This document shows, piece after piece, positions 11,840 to 20,538 of a stretch of 36,757 bases of DNA. This DNA comes from Chara braunii. Lineage: Eukaryota > Streptophyta > Charophyceae > Charales > Characeae. The number at the start of each line of letters is the position of its first letter. Position 1 is the first letter of the stretch. Location: positions 1,413,029-1,449,785 of the forward strand of contig BFEA01000326.1 of the NCBI GenBank assembly GCA_003427395.1, in the 5' to 3' direction. The notes beneath the pieces were generated by a model that was not told where the DNA came from, ran no database searches, and was given only the letters and a program-made list of their open reading frames with translations. The position numbers and the translations under genes were made by a program.

Positions 11840-12267
11840 TCACTCTTGGCCTATATCCCGGTCTAGATATTCCTGCTCTCGCTCCACCGTGTCTGTCGAG
11901 GTCTCTGCGTTCAGATAAGAAACGGTCACTTTCACTTCATCTGTGACCCCGTCTCCCCTGCACCTCCTCTCTGCGCGGTCCTTAGCCTCCGGAATTGCCA
12001 TTTGCAGGCCTGGGTCCACCTTCATCTCCTCTTCTTTCCCTCCTTCAACGTTAACTCTCAGTTTCGCCCCCGTCTACCGTAGTTGTAGTCCAGCACGACC
12101 GTCACCGTAGGTCCTTCTCCCGACATCTGCTCCCACTTCCAAAGAAATTGAAGGCATCTTGGCTTGTAGCCGTACAACCCACTGCTGCGCACCATGGTTG
12201 AACCTCTCTCGGTCGGACAGCATACAGTACCAGGGCGTAGAGTTCCGAAATAGCCACACTCTAACAC
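11840..12267 (-). pseudogene. Possible frameshifted coding remnant, unknown function
   Basis: Two minus-strand frames join with one frame change near a G-rich run at about 12065-12069. The upstream piece contains Leu-Trp-Lys-Trp-Glu-Gln-Met and Val-Val-Leu-Asp-Tyr-Asn-Tyr. The downstream piece is acidic and hydrophilic (Met-Lys-Val-Asp-Pro-Gly, then Val-Lys-Val-Thr-Val-Ser-Tyr) and ends at 11840. Joined, they give roughly 130 residues of protein-like composition, but no family is recognised and chance is not excluded. Confidence 0.22.
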
Positions 12268-12984
12268 TTAGAACACTAACACGTGCATACAGAAGAACTA
12301 CCACACACTCCCCTCGCCACTTAGTTCTCGCGCCTTGGCTCACCAACACACGGCACAGTAAGGCCGCCTATGCATTCGCAGCCAAAGACTCGCCTCTCTT
12401 TCTTTTTATAGAGTCGCTTCCACACCTCGATCCCTATATTATGAACGAGGGGTTCGAATAATTTTCAGAGCTCTAAATTTCGATATTCTACAATTTTTAA
12501 GTTAATATAATAAAGCAAGAATAAACAGAGAAGGGAAGGTGCACCAAAACACTTACGGTCGCAACGTCATTTTCAGGTGTCAGCCACTTGTTGCCTCGCC
12601 TCAGACATGAAGTGACCACATGGGCTCAGCACAGTGGTCCCATAACAGGATGCCTAATGGCGTTTCCCTCCCTTCAAAGCTTATCGCTGGCCTACCACTA
12701 ATTGGTACCCGCATCCGATGGCAAATAGGGGTTTCATGACCTCCTACAGGGGGGTGATGAGCTTCCTACCGAAGCGGCCTCGGGTGCCCCTATTTTGGGT
12801 GCGATGATTACAGCCCTCCAACTGAACTCACAATAATAGGAAACGTAGGGCTTGACAACCTAGGCCATCATCAAGTAAGGCCATGATCGGATTATTCAGG
12901 TTCGAATTCGAACTGTTGACGACCCTTCCCACGAAAAAACTACCATCAGAAAGAAAGTCGCGTCTAAGAGCTCAAAATACTAGC
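12268..12984. other. No gene seen
   Basis: AT-rich around 12460-12540 (possible polyadenylation-like AATAAAGC), then GC-balanced sequence. A 14-bp perfect palindrome, GTTCGAATTCGAAC, lies at about 12900. Nothing else can be assigned. Confidence 0.5.

Positions 12985-13034
<50 letters not shown>
12985..13034. repeat. (AAT)n microsatellite running into a short A tract
   Basis: About 14 AAT units followed by an A run and then by Ns. The assembly evidently broke in or just after this repeat. Confidence 0.95.
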
Positions 13035-13134
13035 NNNNNNNNNNNNNNNNNNNNNNNNNNNNNNNNNNNNNNNNNNNNNNNNNNNNNNNNNNNNNNNNNN
13101 NNNNNNNNNNNNNNNNNNNNNNNNNNNNNNNNNN
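13035..13134. other. Assembly gap of exactly 100 N
   Basis: A round 100-N block usually marks a scaffold gap of unknown true size, so distances across it should not be trusted. Single ambiguous bases also occur at 17383 and 25013. Confidence 0.97.
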
Positions 13135-13463
13135 AAAACGCAAGGACAAAGTGACTAAAGGTCGTCAGATTTCCCCCAAACTAAGGCAAGCGGTTCAGTT
13201 GTGCAAATTAGACCTTTAGTTTTCTTTTCACTTTTTTTTTTACATTTCATTTTTCTTTCTTGTTTTCTTTTGCTTAGCCTTCCCTCTGACAGCAACCACC
13301 GCTCCAGGCACCTAACCCATAATTTGACTAAAAGGCACTCAGCGCGCAGTAGACAAGACTGCGCCGGTCCCTCTACCTTCGCATCCCTGGGCGAACCCGG
13401 CGGCTACCACGACCGCAAGCCGGTAGTGCTCTGTTGTACAGCAGCGCGCCGAGCCTGCGTGGA

Positions 13464-13703
13464 CCAATAAAAAGTCCAGTGGCGCACCCTTTTGCTGAGG
13501 GCAGACGCCAACCGGGCCGGTCCATAGCAGGGTATAGCCTGGCGTACTAAGTGTGCCTTGGAGGTTCGGGGAACTACCTGATGAGTCCTGGGTGTTAAAG
13601 TGAGAAACTGGTACTGAGCACAAGTCAGGCATAAGAGGGCTGGGGCACCACGCCCTCCGAGCGTCCCCGCTGGGTCGAAGGGCGCTGTCTGGCGGATATA
13701 AGG
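13464..13703 (+). promoter_or_regulatory. Possible promoter region (CCAAT and TATA-like motifs)
   Basis: A CCAAT motif lies at 13464-13468 and a GATATAAGG TATA-like motif at 13695-13703. The TATA-like motif is about 255 bp upstream of the ATG of the small gene at 13958. The transcript would then have a pyrimidine-rich 5' leader. This could equally be the promoter inside an LTR. Confidence 0.3.
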
Positions 13704-13957
13704 TAGCGCTGAACTCCAACACCCTCACTCATTCAACATACCACAACGGTTCGTTGTGTTTTGCGCTAGCTATCAGTTCTCTCATTACTGCGTCTCTTCC
13801 CCTTTTCCTTTTCATTTTTTTCCCTTTTATCGATCACATAGTATCACTACACACCCGTGAGACCGTTTTCTTGTCCCTTTTGTAGTATACGTTCTTTACA
13901 TCCTCATACTGCTCGCTACGTCAACTTCTATCGATGCGCACTTTTTACTTTCGCACC

Positions 13958-14335
13958 ATGCCTGAGGCACATAAAGGTCAGGGAAGAGGAAAAGGTGGTA
14001 GAGCAGGGACGGCTCGTGATGAGCCGCCACCTCGCGCAAGGCGTGAGTACAACTCAGAGGAAGAGGAAGACGAGGGACGGGGCTATGGCGACACAAGACC
14101 ATATCCACGCCACCCGCTCACTAGTTGGCACGAGAGGACTCCATCCCCGACGAAGATGGAGTATTTTCAAAAGAAATTTGAGGCGCGCTATGGCGCTCCG
14201 AGTCTTTCCTCCCCACCATAATCCCCTAGAGCTCCCGCTACCCCTGCAGTGAGCAGGGCCTTAGTACCTGTTGCCTCACCCTTTGCCCCTAGTACAACTT
14301 CCTCACCTTCTCATCCCAATAACTGCGTCCTTTTT
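13958..14335 (+). pseudogene. Charged/proline-rich coding remnant with an in-frame stop
   Basis: The start codon sits in a good context (CACCATGCC). The first 87 codons give a basic Gly/Arg/Lys-rich N-terminus, a run of acidic residues (Ser-Glu-Glu-Glu-Glu-Asp-Glu) and a Tyr-Phe-Gln-Lys-Lys-Phe-Glu helix, then TAA at 14219-14221. The same frame continues after the stop for about 35 codons of similar Pro/Ala/Ser-rich sequence before running into pyrimidine-rich DNA, so the stop looks like a nonsense mutation. The layout recalls the N-terminal disordered part of a retrotransposon gag, but no gag domain is visible. A real 87-residue protein is the alternative. Confidence 0.35.
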
Positions 14336-14378
14336 TGCATCTTCTTTCTTCTCCTCTTACTTCAAGTCGACTTCATGG

Positions 14379-14558
14379 TTATCTCCTATCTTTTGCACAG
14401 GCGAGATTTTCTCTCTGGTTTCTGAATCCGTGTCTCTCAATTCTTTTGTTCAGTTTTTCCACTTCTCGTTTCACTGCATAGCGTCCCTGGCTTAAGAGTT
14501 TGAATACCTTGAGACCGTGGATGCAGGTTCCTCGTGCACCAGACCGTTTGTCGGCCAT
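14379..14558 (-). CDS. Hypothetical 59-residue basic, helical protein or exon fragment
   Basis: An ATG frame encodes a Lys/Arg/Glu-rich segment (for example Val-Lys-Arg-Glu-Val-Glu-Lys-Leu-Asn-Lys-Arg-Ile) that could form a short coiled coil, followed by basic residues to the stop. No family is recognised. It lies about 1.1 kb beyond the end of the minus-strand pol pseudogene and could be a leftover of that element. At this length, chance is possible. Confidence 0.22.
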   Translation of the reverse strand: MADKRSGARGTCIHGLKVFKLLSQGRYAVKREVEKLNKRIERHGFRNQRENLACAKDRR

Positions 14559-14716
14559 CAAGCAAAATTTAAGAAGGATTGCTCATCCGTTATTAATCTG
14601 ACTTGTTGCCGAGCTCTTCCAACGATAAAAGTTATTTTGTGCCTCGTTTTGACATCCGTGCAGAGGGTGTTGTCCATATGACGACGATACTCACTATGTT
14701 TGTCATGCTGAGGATA

Positions 14717-14871
14717 GGGCATACCAAACTATTTTCATGTTTTTTGGCTTAAGTAAGATATTCTCTTAGCTTCTCAAGCAACTCAGGGGATACCAAACTC
14801 TGTTCTCTTTCTCTCATTCGAGTGAGGCGTCTCCTCAACTTCTCGGATAAAAAGGGGAGGGGATACCAAAC
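14717..14871 (+). repeat. Three copies of a GGGATACCAAAC motif at 70-bp spacing
   Basis: A purine-rich stretch followed by ATACCAAAC occurs at about 14719, 14789 and 14859. The second and third copies are preceded by similar CTTCTC...GGGGA sequence. This is a degenerate ~70-bp tandem repeat. Each copy looks like a polypurine tract followed by a fixed start, but no LTR follows that I can pair. Confidence 0.6.
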
Positions 14872-15015
14872 CCTTTTCCTTTTTTTTTTTTGGTCTGAGA
14901 ACTCCGAGTAAGTCTTTATGTACCTGCAAAACAAATGAGTCTCACAGACAACAGACTGTGTCCTCAACAAGCAGGCTCCCCAACAATTAACGGCCAAGCA
15001 ACAAGTAAACAAGAT

Positions 15016-15066
15016 AAAACCCATAATAAAATAACAAAATAACAAAATGATAAAATAACAATTAAC
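15016..15066 (+). repeat. A-rich microsatellite (AATAAAAT/AACAAAAT)
   Basis: Imperfect 8-10-bp A-rich units repeat about five times. This is simple sequence with no evidence of function. Confidence 0.75.
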
Positions 15067-15682
15067 AAATATCGCAAAACAGTTCTTCACACCCAAAAGT
15101 TATTGATTGCCTTGGTTTTGGCCGACCTTTGTCCAGGAATGACAGACCTCCCATCAGTCTGACATACCTTATTCGGCCCGCCCCAGGCCAGGACCAATCA
15201 GACCATTTGTCTTAACGACCCCTTTAACTTGCCTCCACGTTAGGACCAACATACCCACTACTTGAGTATGGCAGTCGTTTGACACTCTCGCCAGGACACC
15301 CAAACTATAGCGGGTCTGGTCACCCTATGATAGTAGAGCCGTCAGTCAGACTGTCCCGTACCCGGATTTGACCACTGCGGTCGGGGACTGGCTCACCCAC
15401 CAATTTTTGATCTGGGGCGCTGGCTGCCCTGCCCAGAATTTTGAACGTGGGACTCGGTCTAACCACAGTTCCAGGCTCTGGCGAACCTCACTGGATTGCA
15501 TCCTCTGACTGCGGTAGGGATGCACAGAGGAACATAAATCATTTGGAAGATCTTTTTCTCAAGTCTGTCGTGTCAAAATCTGACATGCTGAAAATTGACA
15601 TACTGAATTGACAGTGTAAGAGTAGTCAAAGTCCGCTGAAGTTCTCATTTTCGCTGTACCTTTCTGTATTACTGTACTTTTC
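15067..15682. other. Downstream flank of the Ty3 pol pseudogene; no gene
   Basis: On the strand of pol this is where the 3' untranslated part, polypurine tract and 3' LTR should lie. I found neither a clear polypurine tract nor a matching LTR. A degenerate ~15-bp direct repeat (CTGACATGCTGAAAAT / TTGACATACTGAAT / TTGACAGTG) sits at about 15580-15616. Confidence 0.5.
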
Positions 15683-17390
15683 TTAATTCTCTGAAGCAGC
15701 TCTCTTACTGGATGACTGATTCTTCGTTCCTTTCTTTGAGGTCATCGTAGGGATTAAGTCAGTGTCTCTGAAGACAAACTTACGAAGTCTTGACCCTGAT
15801 ACCACGTCATGGACTTTTGAACCATCCATCTCAGATATCTCATAAACTTTGCCTTCTGCTTCACCTGTAATCCTGTCGGGACCGAGCCATCTGGGCTCCA
15901 ATCGTTTAGTCCACTGAGTCTCAAGAGAACTGTCGAATATAAGAACAACGTCACCAACCTTCAGTTTCTCTTTCCTTATATATATTTTTTTATTTCATCT
16001 CTCTTTATCTGACAATTTGCTAGTTATCATCCTCTCCGCAGCATCCATTACTGCCTGATCAATCTCTGATATCTGTTTCATTCTGATATGAAGAAGCTCT
16101 GAAATAAAATATTCCCTGTCACTCTCTTGACTTGACCATGTTCCAATTATACTTTCAATAGGCAGAGTAGCATATCGGTCATACCACAGAGTGAAAGGAG
16201 CATAACTAATAGTTCTCTTGACAATAATGTTGTCAGCATAAACTGCAACTCTCAATACCTTTGGCCAGTTACTGAGGTTTCCTTCACACCATTTAGCCAA
16301 TGAATCTTTTAGAGTTTTGTGACCTCTCTCGACCGGCGCGTTTGCTTGAGGATGGTAAGTAGTTACATATCGAATTCTGACGCCCAATCTGAGAGTGGTC
16401 CTTCTTACGATCTCATTCCTGAATTCAGACCCTCTGTCTGAGACAAACTCTCTGATGAAGGAATATCTGAGATAGACTTCCTCTATCCAATCGGCCACTT
16501 AATTGACTGTCTTCCTTCTCAGAGCCTTTGCCTCAACATAGCCAGAAAAATTATCGCTCATGTTCAATATGTACCTCATCCCTCCCTTGCCTAATGACAT
16601 GGTGATGAGATTTAAATGAACCCTACTGCCTGGTTCTACCAAGATAGTAAAAAATAAGTGCTCAATCATCCTTGTGGTAGATCTCTTCTGACATAACACA
16701 CATGACTTACAAAACCTGTAAATCATGTCTTTCATGCATGACTATTTTGGAGTAGGTAGCTTCAGCAGCCCTATGACCACCAACAACCCCCTCGTGTAGA
16801 GCAACAATTATTTTCAGTTGTCTTTCTTTCCCATAGACCACTCTTAATGGAGGCAGCCCTCCCTTGCCATCCAGGAAGAGGTGACCTCGCTTTAGCCTGA
16901 ACTTTTTCCTTAAATTCTTACAATAATATTTCTTAACATGTTCTTTTTTCATTTTCCTTCCAATCTCTTGATAAATTTCATCGTATTCTTCAAAGATGAA
17001 TGATATTCTTTCCTCTTTCTTCTCACCTTCTTCTTCATTCTTTGAGCCTGAATTTTCCTCTGTCTCATGGGCTGCTACGGCTGCAACATTAATCTTTGCA
17101 TACCAGTCATTCTGTTTTTCCTCTTCTTCTTTTTTTATAATTGATTCGTAGACATAGGCATCAAGAATTTCTCCTTGGCAGTCTCTTTCTTCAGGCTATA
17201 AACTCCACTTATAGGAACTTGGTACTTCATAAGCTTCATCATCTTTCTTATCCATAAAATTATCAATATAAGAGGATTCCTCAATAGTTCCTTCAATATC
17301 TTATTCTTCTTCATCTTCCCTCCATTCGATTTGACGTAGGTCATCTGCCCTGTTCTTTTTAGTTAGAATCTTTTCCAAGACANAATCAAA
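15683..17390 (-). pseudogene. Ty3-type retrotransposon integrase with acidic linker, degenerate
   Basis: Integrase would insert the retrotransposon cDNA. Reading down the minus strand, the RNase H end passes into an acidic linker (stops at 17301-17303 and 17196-17198), then a zinc-binding region (His-Glu-Gly-Val-Val-Gly-Gly-His ... Cys-Lys-Ser-Cys-Val-Leu-Cys). One frameshift lies near 16735. The DDE core follows: the second Asp (VSDRGSEF) and the Glu (APVERGHK) are 35 residues apart, as in retroviral-type integrases, but the expected first Asp in HLNLITM is Asn, which would abolish catalysis. Further in-frame stops lie at 16499-16501 and 15995-15997. The C-terminal segment (RLEPRWLGPDRI) resembles the GPY/F module that follows Ty3 integrase cores. 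Dead copy. Confidence 0.85.
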
Positions 17391-18399
17391 AGTCCAAATG
17401 AAGGCTATCCATCTACTCACTGTTGGATCCACTTGTTAGTGTTTCTTAATTGCACCAATCACAGCAGATGCACCAGTCCTCAGAATGAATCTCCTTCCAA
17501 AAACATACAACAGAAAAATTCCCAAGAGAAATGAAAGTTGAAAAAACATTCCATAAAAAAAAATCATTCCTATTTATGAATTATCATTCCAATGTTCGTC
17601 CAATTCTAAAATTTTCAGTTTTATTTGATAAATTTTCGTCTAAATATGAGTTTTCCCTTCCAACTAGATTTAGTAGTTCAAGATGGAATGGAAGTCTGGA
17701 CGAGTTTATGAAATGTTTTAATTAAATTTTTATTTCACTACAACAAATATCGTCTAATTTAAATTGGATTAACTTATTTATGACTGGAAATCCTTACTTA
17801 GAACATCAGTCCAATTAAAATATTTCATGAACTCATCCAGACTTTTATTCCATCTCTAGCATGCAGTCCAAATAAGAAGGGATACCCTATTATTGGAATG
17901 AAAGTTTGCAAGTAAGATGAAAATTTTTAAAATTGGAATGACATTTTTAAGATGGAATGAAAATTTAAAATTTAGATTGTAATTTTACTATAGAATGATT
18001 ATTTAATTCCGGAACATTTTTCCGTTGTAATGTCCGAAGCACCTGAGACAGTGGATAATGACCAGTGACTCTTTCCTGAACTGGGTGTAACCTCTTTCTG
18101 TGGAATTAAGAGTTATGCTCTCAAACCTCAGGGGTCCTTCTCTTTCATTCTCATATTTCTATATGAGTACACCTCCTAGGGCAACTGGTCCTCCATCTGC
18201 CTCAATGATGAAGGGTCTACCCCCTTCATCATCATAGTAAGACACTCCCAACACTACACCACCATCTTCTAAGTTTTTCTGTAGAATTTTTGCAGCAATC
18301 TGTTTTTTCTCAATCCAAGATAAGTCCGCCCCTTGTCTCATCATTTCCCTCAGAGGTTCTGCAAGGGTAGCAAAATGAGGTATAAAAATCCTTCAGAAC
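17391..18399 (-). pseudogene. Ty3-type RNase H domain, split by a MITE
   Basis: RNase H removes the RNA strand during reverse transcription. The N-terminal part (18399-18030) has a Phe-Ile-Ile-Glu-Ala-Asp-Gly-Gly-Pro strand carrying the first catalytic Asp. Its in-frame stops are a TGA at 18393-18395, probably a former Trp, and a TAG at 18159-18161. After Cys-Phe-Gly-His-Tyr the frame is interrupted by a 520-bp foldback element (17508-18027). It resumes at 17507 with Val-Phe-Gly-Arg-Arg-Phe and runs on with one more stop (17436-17438). The frame is the same on both sides because insert plus TA duplication total 522 bp. The Asp-Gly-Gly-Pro form is, as I recall, typical of charophyte and fungal Ty3 relatives. 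Confidence 0.82.
17508..18027. mobile_element. 520-bp foldback MITE with TA target-site duplication
   Basis: Both ends are inverted copies (CAACAGAAAAATTCC at the left against CAACGGAAAAATGTTCC read inward from the right), flanked by TA at 17506-17507 and 18028-18029. The arms are imperfect inverted repeats of about 200 bp. The inner parts are clearest: about 17682-17723 pairs with 17813-17862 around GATGGAAT...AAAGTCTGG. The centre is AT-rich, and no transposase frame is present. TA duplication and foldback structure fit non-autonomous Tc1/mariner-type (Stowaway-like) elements. Removing it with one TA rejoins the RNase H codons in frame. Confidence 0.82.
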
Positions 18400-19306
18400 C
18401 CACAGACACCCAAGAGGCTCCTGACGTCTGTCACCCGCTTGAGGGGCAGAGGCCAGTTTAAAATTTTGTCTATCTTCTTGGGATCGGGGTTCCTTCCCTT
18501 GGAGAAACATCTGAAGCCCAAAATGGTGACCTCTGCTTGGAAGAGAAGTGACTTTGGTCCGCTGACAGTCAGATTATACTTCTGAAGTCTCTCTAGGACC
18601 AGCTTTACACCTTCAACATGCTCCCAAACAAACTTCCTGACGCCATTCCCAACCAAAGTCTCATCTCTTACCATAGGTCCTTTCACATGATTATCATCAA
18701 TATAAGGACTGGTTATTTCAGGCGAGATGTCCTGCATGACTTTGATCATATCCCTCTGAACCACTACCACATCATTAGTCCAACCTTGAGGTACCACACA
18801 CATCTGAATGAGGCCCCTCGGCGTGCGCATGACAGTCATTGGTCGACTAGTGGGATCAATGAGAAACTGATCATAACCAGAATATAAATCAATTAAAAAA
18901 CAAATGCATCGACCAACAAAGGATTAAGAAAGCAGATCAACATTAGAGAGACTACCTGCATCACGTACCGTTACTGAGTTGAGCTTCTGAAGATTCTGTA
19001 TCCATCTCAGTCCACCCCCTGGTTTCCAAAAGCAGAACCAGTGGTTAGCATACGGTCCATCAGCAAGTTCAACAACATTGGAGACAATCTTTTTATCAAG
19101 GTACTTTACTACTTCTGCCTCTTCTTTCAGGGCATACTTGGTTGGTCTGTCATTCCATGGGATGTGATCAGCTGTCCAAATTTTTTCCATCTTAATCATA
19201 TCCATATCCAACTGCCCTCTTTCTTCATCATTAAAGGAGAATGCACCAGAAAACTCTTGACATACTTTGAAGATATATTCCTTCTCTTTAGGCAGAATAA
19301 ATTGAT
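18400..19306 (-). pseudogene. Ty3-type reverse transcriptase, 5'-truncated and degenerate
   Basis: Reverse transcriptase would copy the element's RNA into DNA. One frame covers the palm and fingers. It runs from a Glu-Tyr-Ile-Phe-Lys-Val segment near 19285, through Trp-Thr-Ala-Asp-His-Ile-Pro-Trp and Gly-Gly-Gly-Leu-Arg-Trp-Ile-Gln-Asn-Leu, then the Tyr-Ser-Gly-Tyr-Asp-Gln motif, to the catalytic Tyr-Ile-Asp-Asp at 18693-18704, which is intact. It ends with Ser-Leu-Leu-Gly-Val-Cys-Gly-Phe. A TAA at 18924-18926 interrupts it. The phrase around Tyr-Ile-Asp-Asp-Asn-His-Val-Lys-Gly-Pro places it in a Ty3 subgroup I associate with charophytes and basidiomycetes. The 5' end joins Helitron sequence at about 19306, and gag and protease are absent. 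Confidence 0.85.
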
Positions 19307-20538
19307 CAGAGCAAGAGACGGGATGTCGATTGTGTTAAGTGCATCGCTAGGCACATCGGGGTAATTTTCATTGGGAAAAAGTGTGTTAACGCTGAGGCAT
19401 GTTATAATCTCTAAGGAAATGGTCAAGGACGATTGAATTGAGTGTAGACACCGTTTTATTTTTCGGTGCTAGAATCAGGCGTTCGGCAAGCCAAAGCGGG
19501 TTGCTGAAGTTTGTTCGCAGATGGGGGAATATCCAAACAATAAGCTGTTGTGTTCCTTCATAAAGACAAAGATGGGGCGGGAGTTCGACAACCGTAGGTT
19601 CAGTATGGGGCGAGAGTGAAATATCACTGTTTCCAAGTGCGAGGAGTCATTCATCGTATTCACGACCTTGAGGTGTGTTGGTTCGGGTGAGTACGCGCAT
19701 TTTTTCTAAGAGATGCGTCGTTTTGAAATGTTGCCAAAGCGTTGATAATGTTATACACGCGTCAACAGTTTGGACACTTGTCCCCTTTGTAATTACAGGT
19801 AGTATTTGTCTAAAGTCTCCAGCAAGAACGACAATTTTACCGCAAAAAATTGAGCTCGAGGAGCATATGTCACAGAGGGTTCGATCGAGTGCATCGACAT
19901 GAAATTTGTGTGTCATTGGTGCCTCAGCCCAAACGACAACAGTTGTCATTCGTATGAGTTGGGCAAGTGCGGATTGTTTTGGAATATCGAGTGTAGTGGT
20001 TGTAGTTGGGGTAAGAGGTGCTTTGAATCGGGAGTGAAATATTCGGCCGTTGTGCAAAAGTGTTGTTGCGATGCCGCTTGATGCTACAGTGAGTGTGACG
20101 TGGTTTTGGTTTCGGATACATGCGAGAATGGTATTGAAACAGAAGGTTTTTTTCGTTACCGAGGGAGCGTCAACGAAGAGGCAAAGCGGTTCGTTATTGT
20201 CAGCGGCGCTTGTGACCCGAACGAAGACAACATATTGGGCGGGGTGGAGGAGCGACAAGTTTGTGTTTAATGTTGTTTGTAGAGTTGCTTGATCATAAAA
20301 AGTTTCATCATCAATTATTTGTGGTATGTTATGTTGGCGGGGTCTCTCAGCCAAAGCATTGGCAGCGTTTTCATCATCAGGCGGCGGGCGAGTAAGGCCG
20401 ACGTCTTCGAGTTATTTCCCCTCTTTTTGTAAACGGTTATCGATATCGAGAAGGAGTATAGTTCTGATGAGGGGAAGAGGGACATTAGCGATTTGAAAAT
20501 CTCTTTGGAACTCGTCTATTATTTGTTGCCAATGTGTT
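19306..20538 (-). pseudogene. Helitron Pif1-like helicase domain, decayed and 3'-truncated
   Basis: In Helitrons this SF1 helicase unwinds DNA during rolling-circle transposition. An open stretch of about 235 codons (20354-19647) aligns by eye with Pif1-type helicases: a degenerate Walker A (Asp-Ala-Pro-Ser-Val-Thr-Lys-Lys-Thr instead of GPGGTGKT-like), a degenerate Walker B (Trp-Ala-Glu-Ala-Pro-Met, usually Trp-Asp-Glu-Ala-Pro-Met), and an intact Gly-Asp-Phe-Arg-Gln-Ile-Leu-Pro motif. Further frames at 19663-19475 (Ile-Leu-Ala-Pro-Lys-Asn) and 19426-19313 (Asn-Glu-Asn-Tyr-Pro-Asp-Val-Pro ... Leu-Asn-Thr-Ile-Asp-Ile-Pro) continue it with frame changes. It stops abruptly at the junction with Ty3 reverse transcriptase, before the C-terminal helicase motifs and the Helitron 3' end. 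Confidence 0.85.

Noticed and set aside
13578-13608. Hammerhead-ribozyme-like core (CTGATGAG ... GAAAC, with a GTC further on)
   Set aside because: The sequence between the two boxes does not form the required helix II and the flanks do not pair as helix I. One CTGATGAG is expected by chance in a window this size.
13339-13728. 129-codon minus-strand open frame
   Set aside because: It covers the CCAAT/TATA-like region, has no known motif, and its composition is what GC-rich DNA gives by chance.
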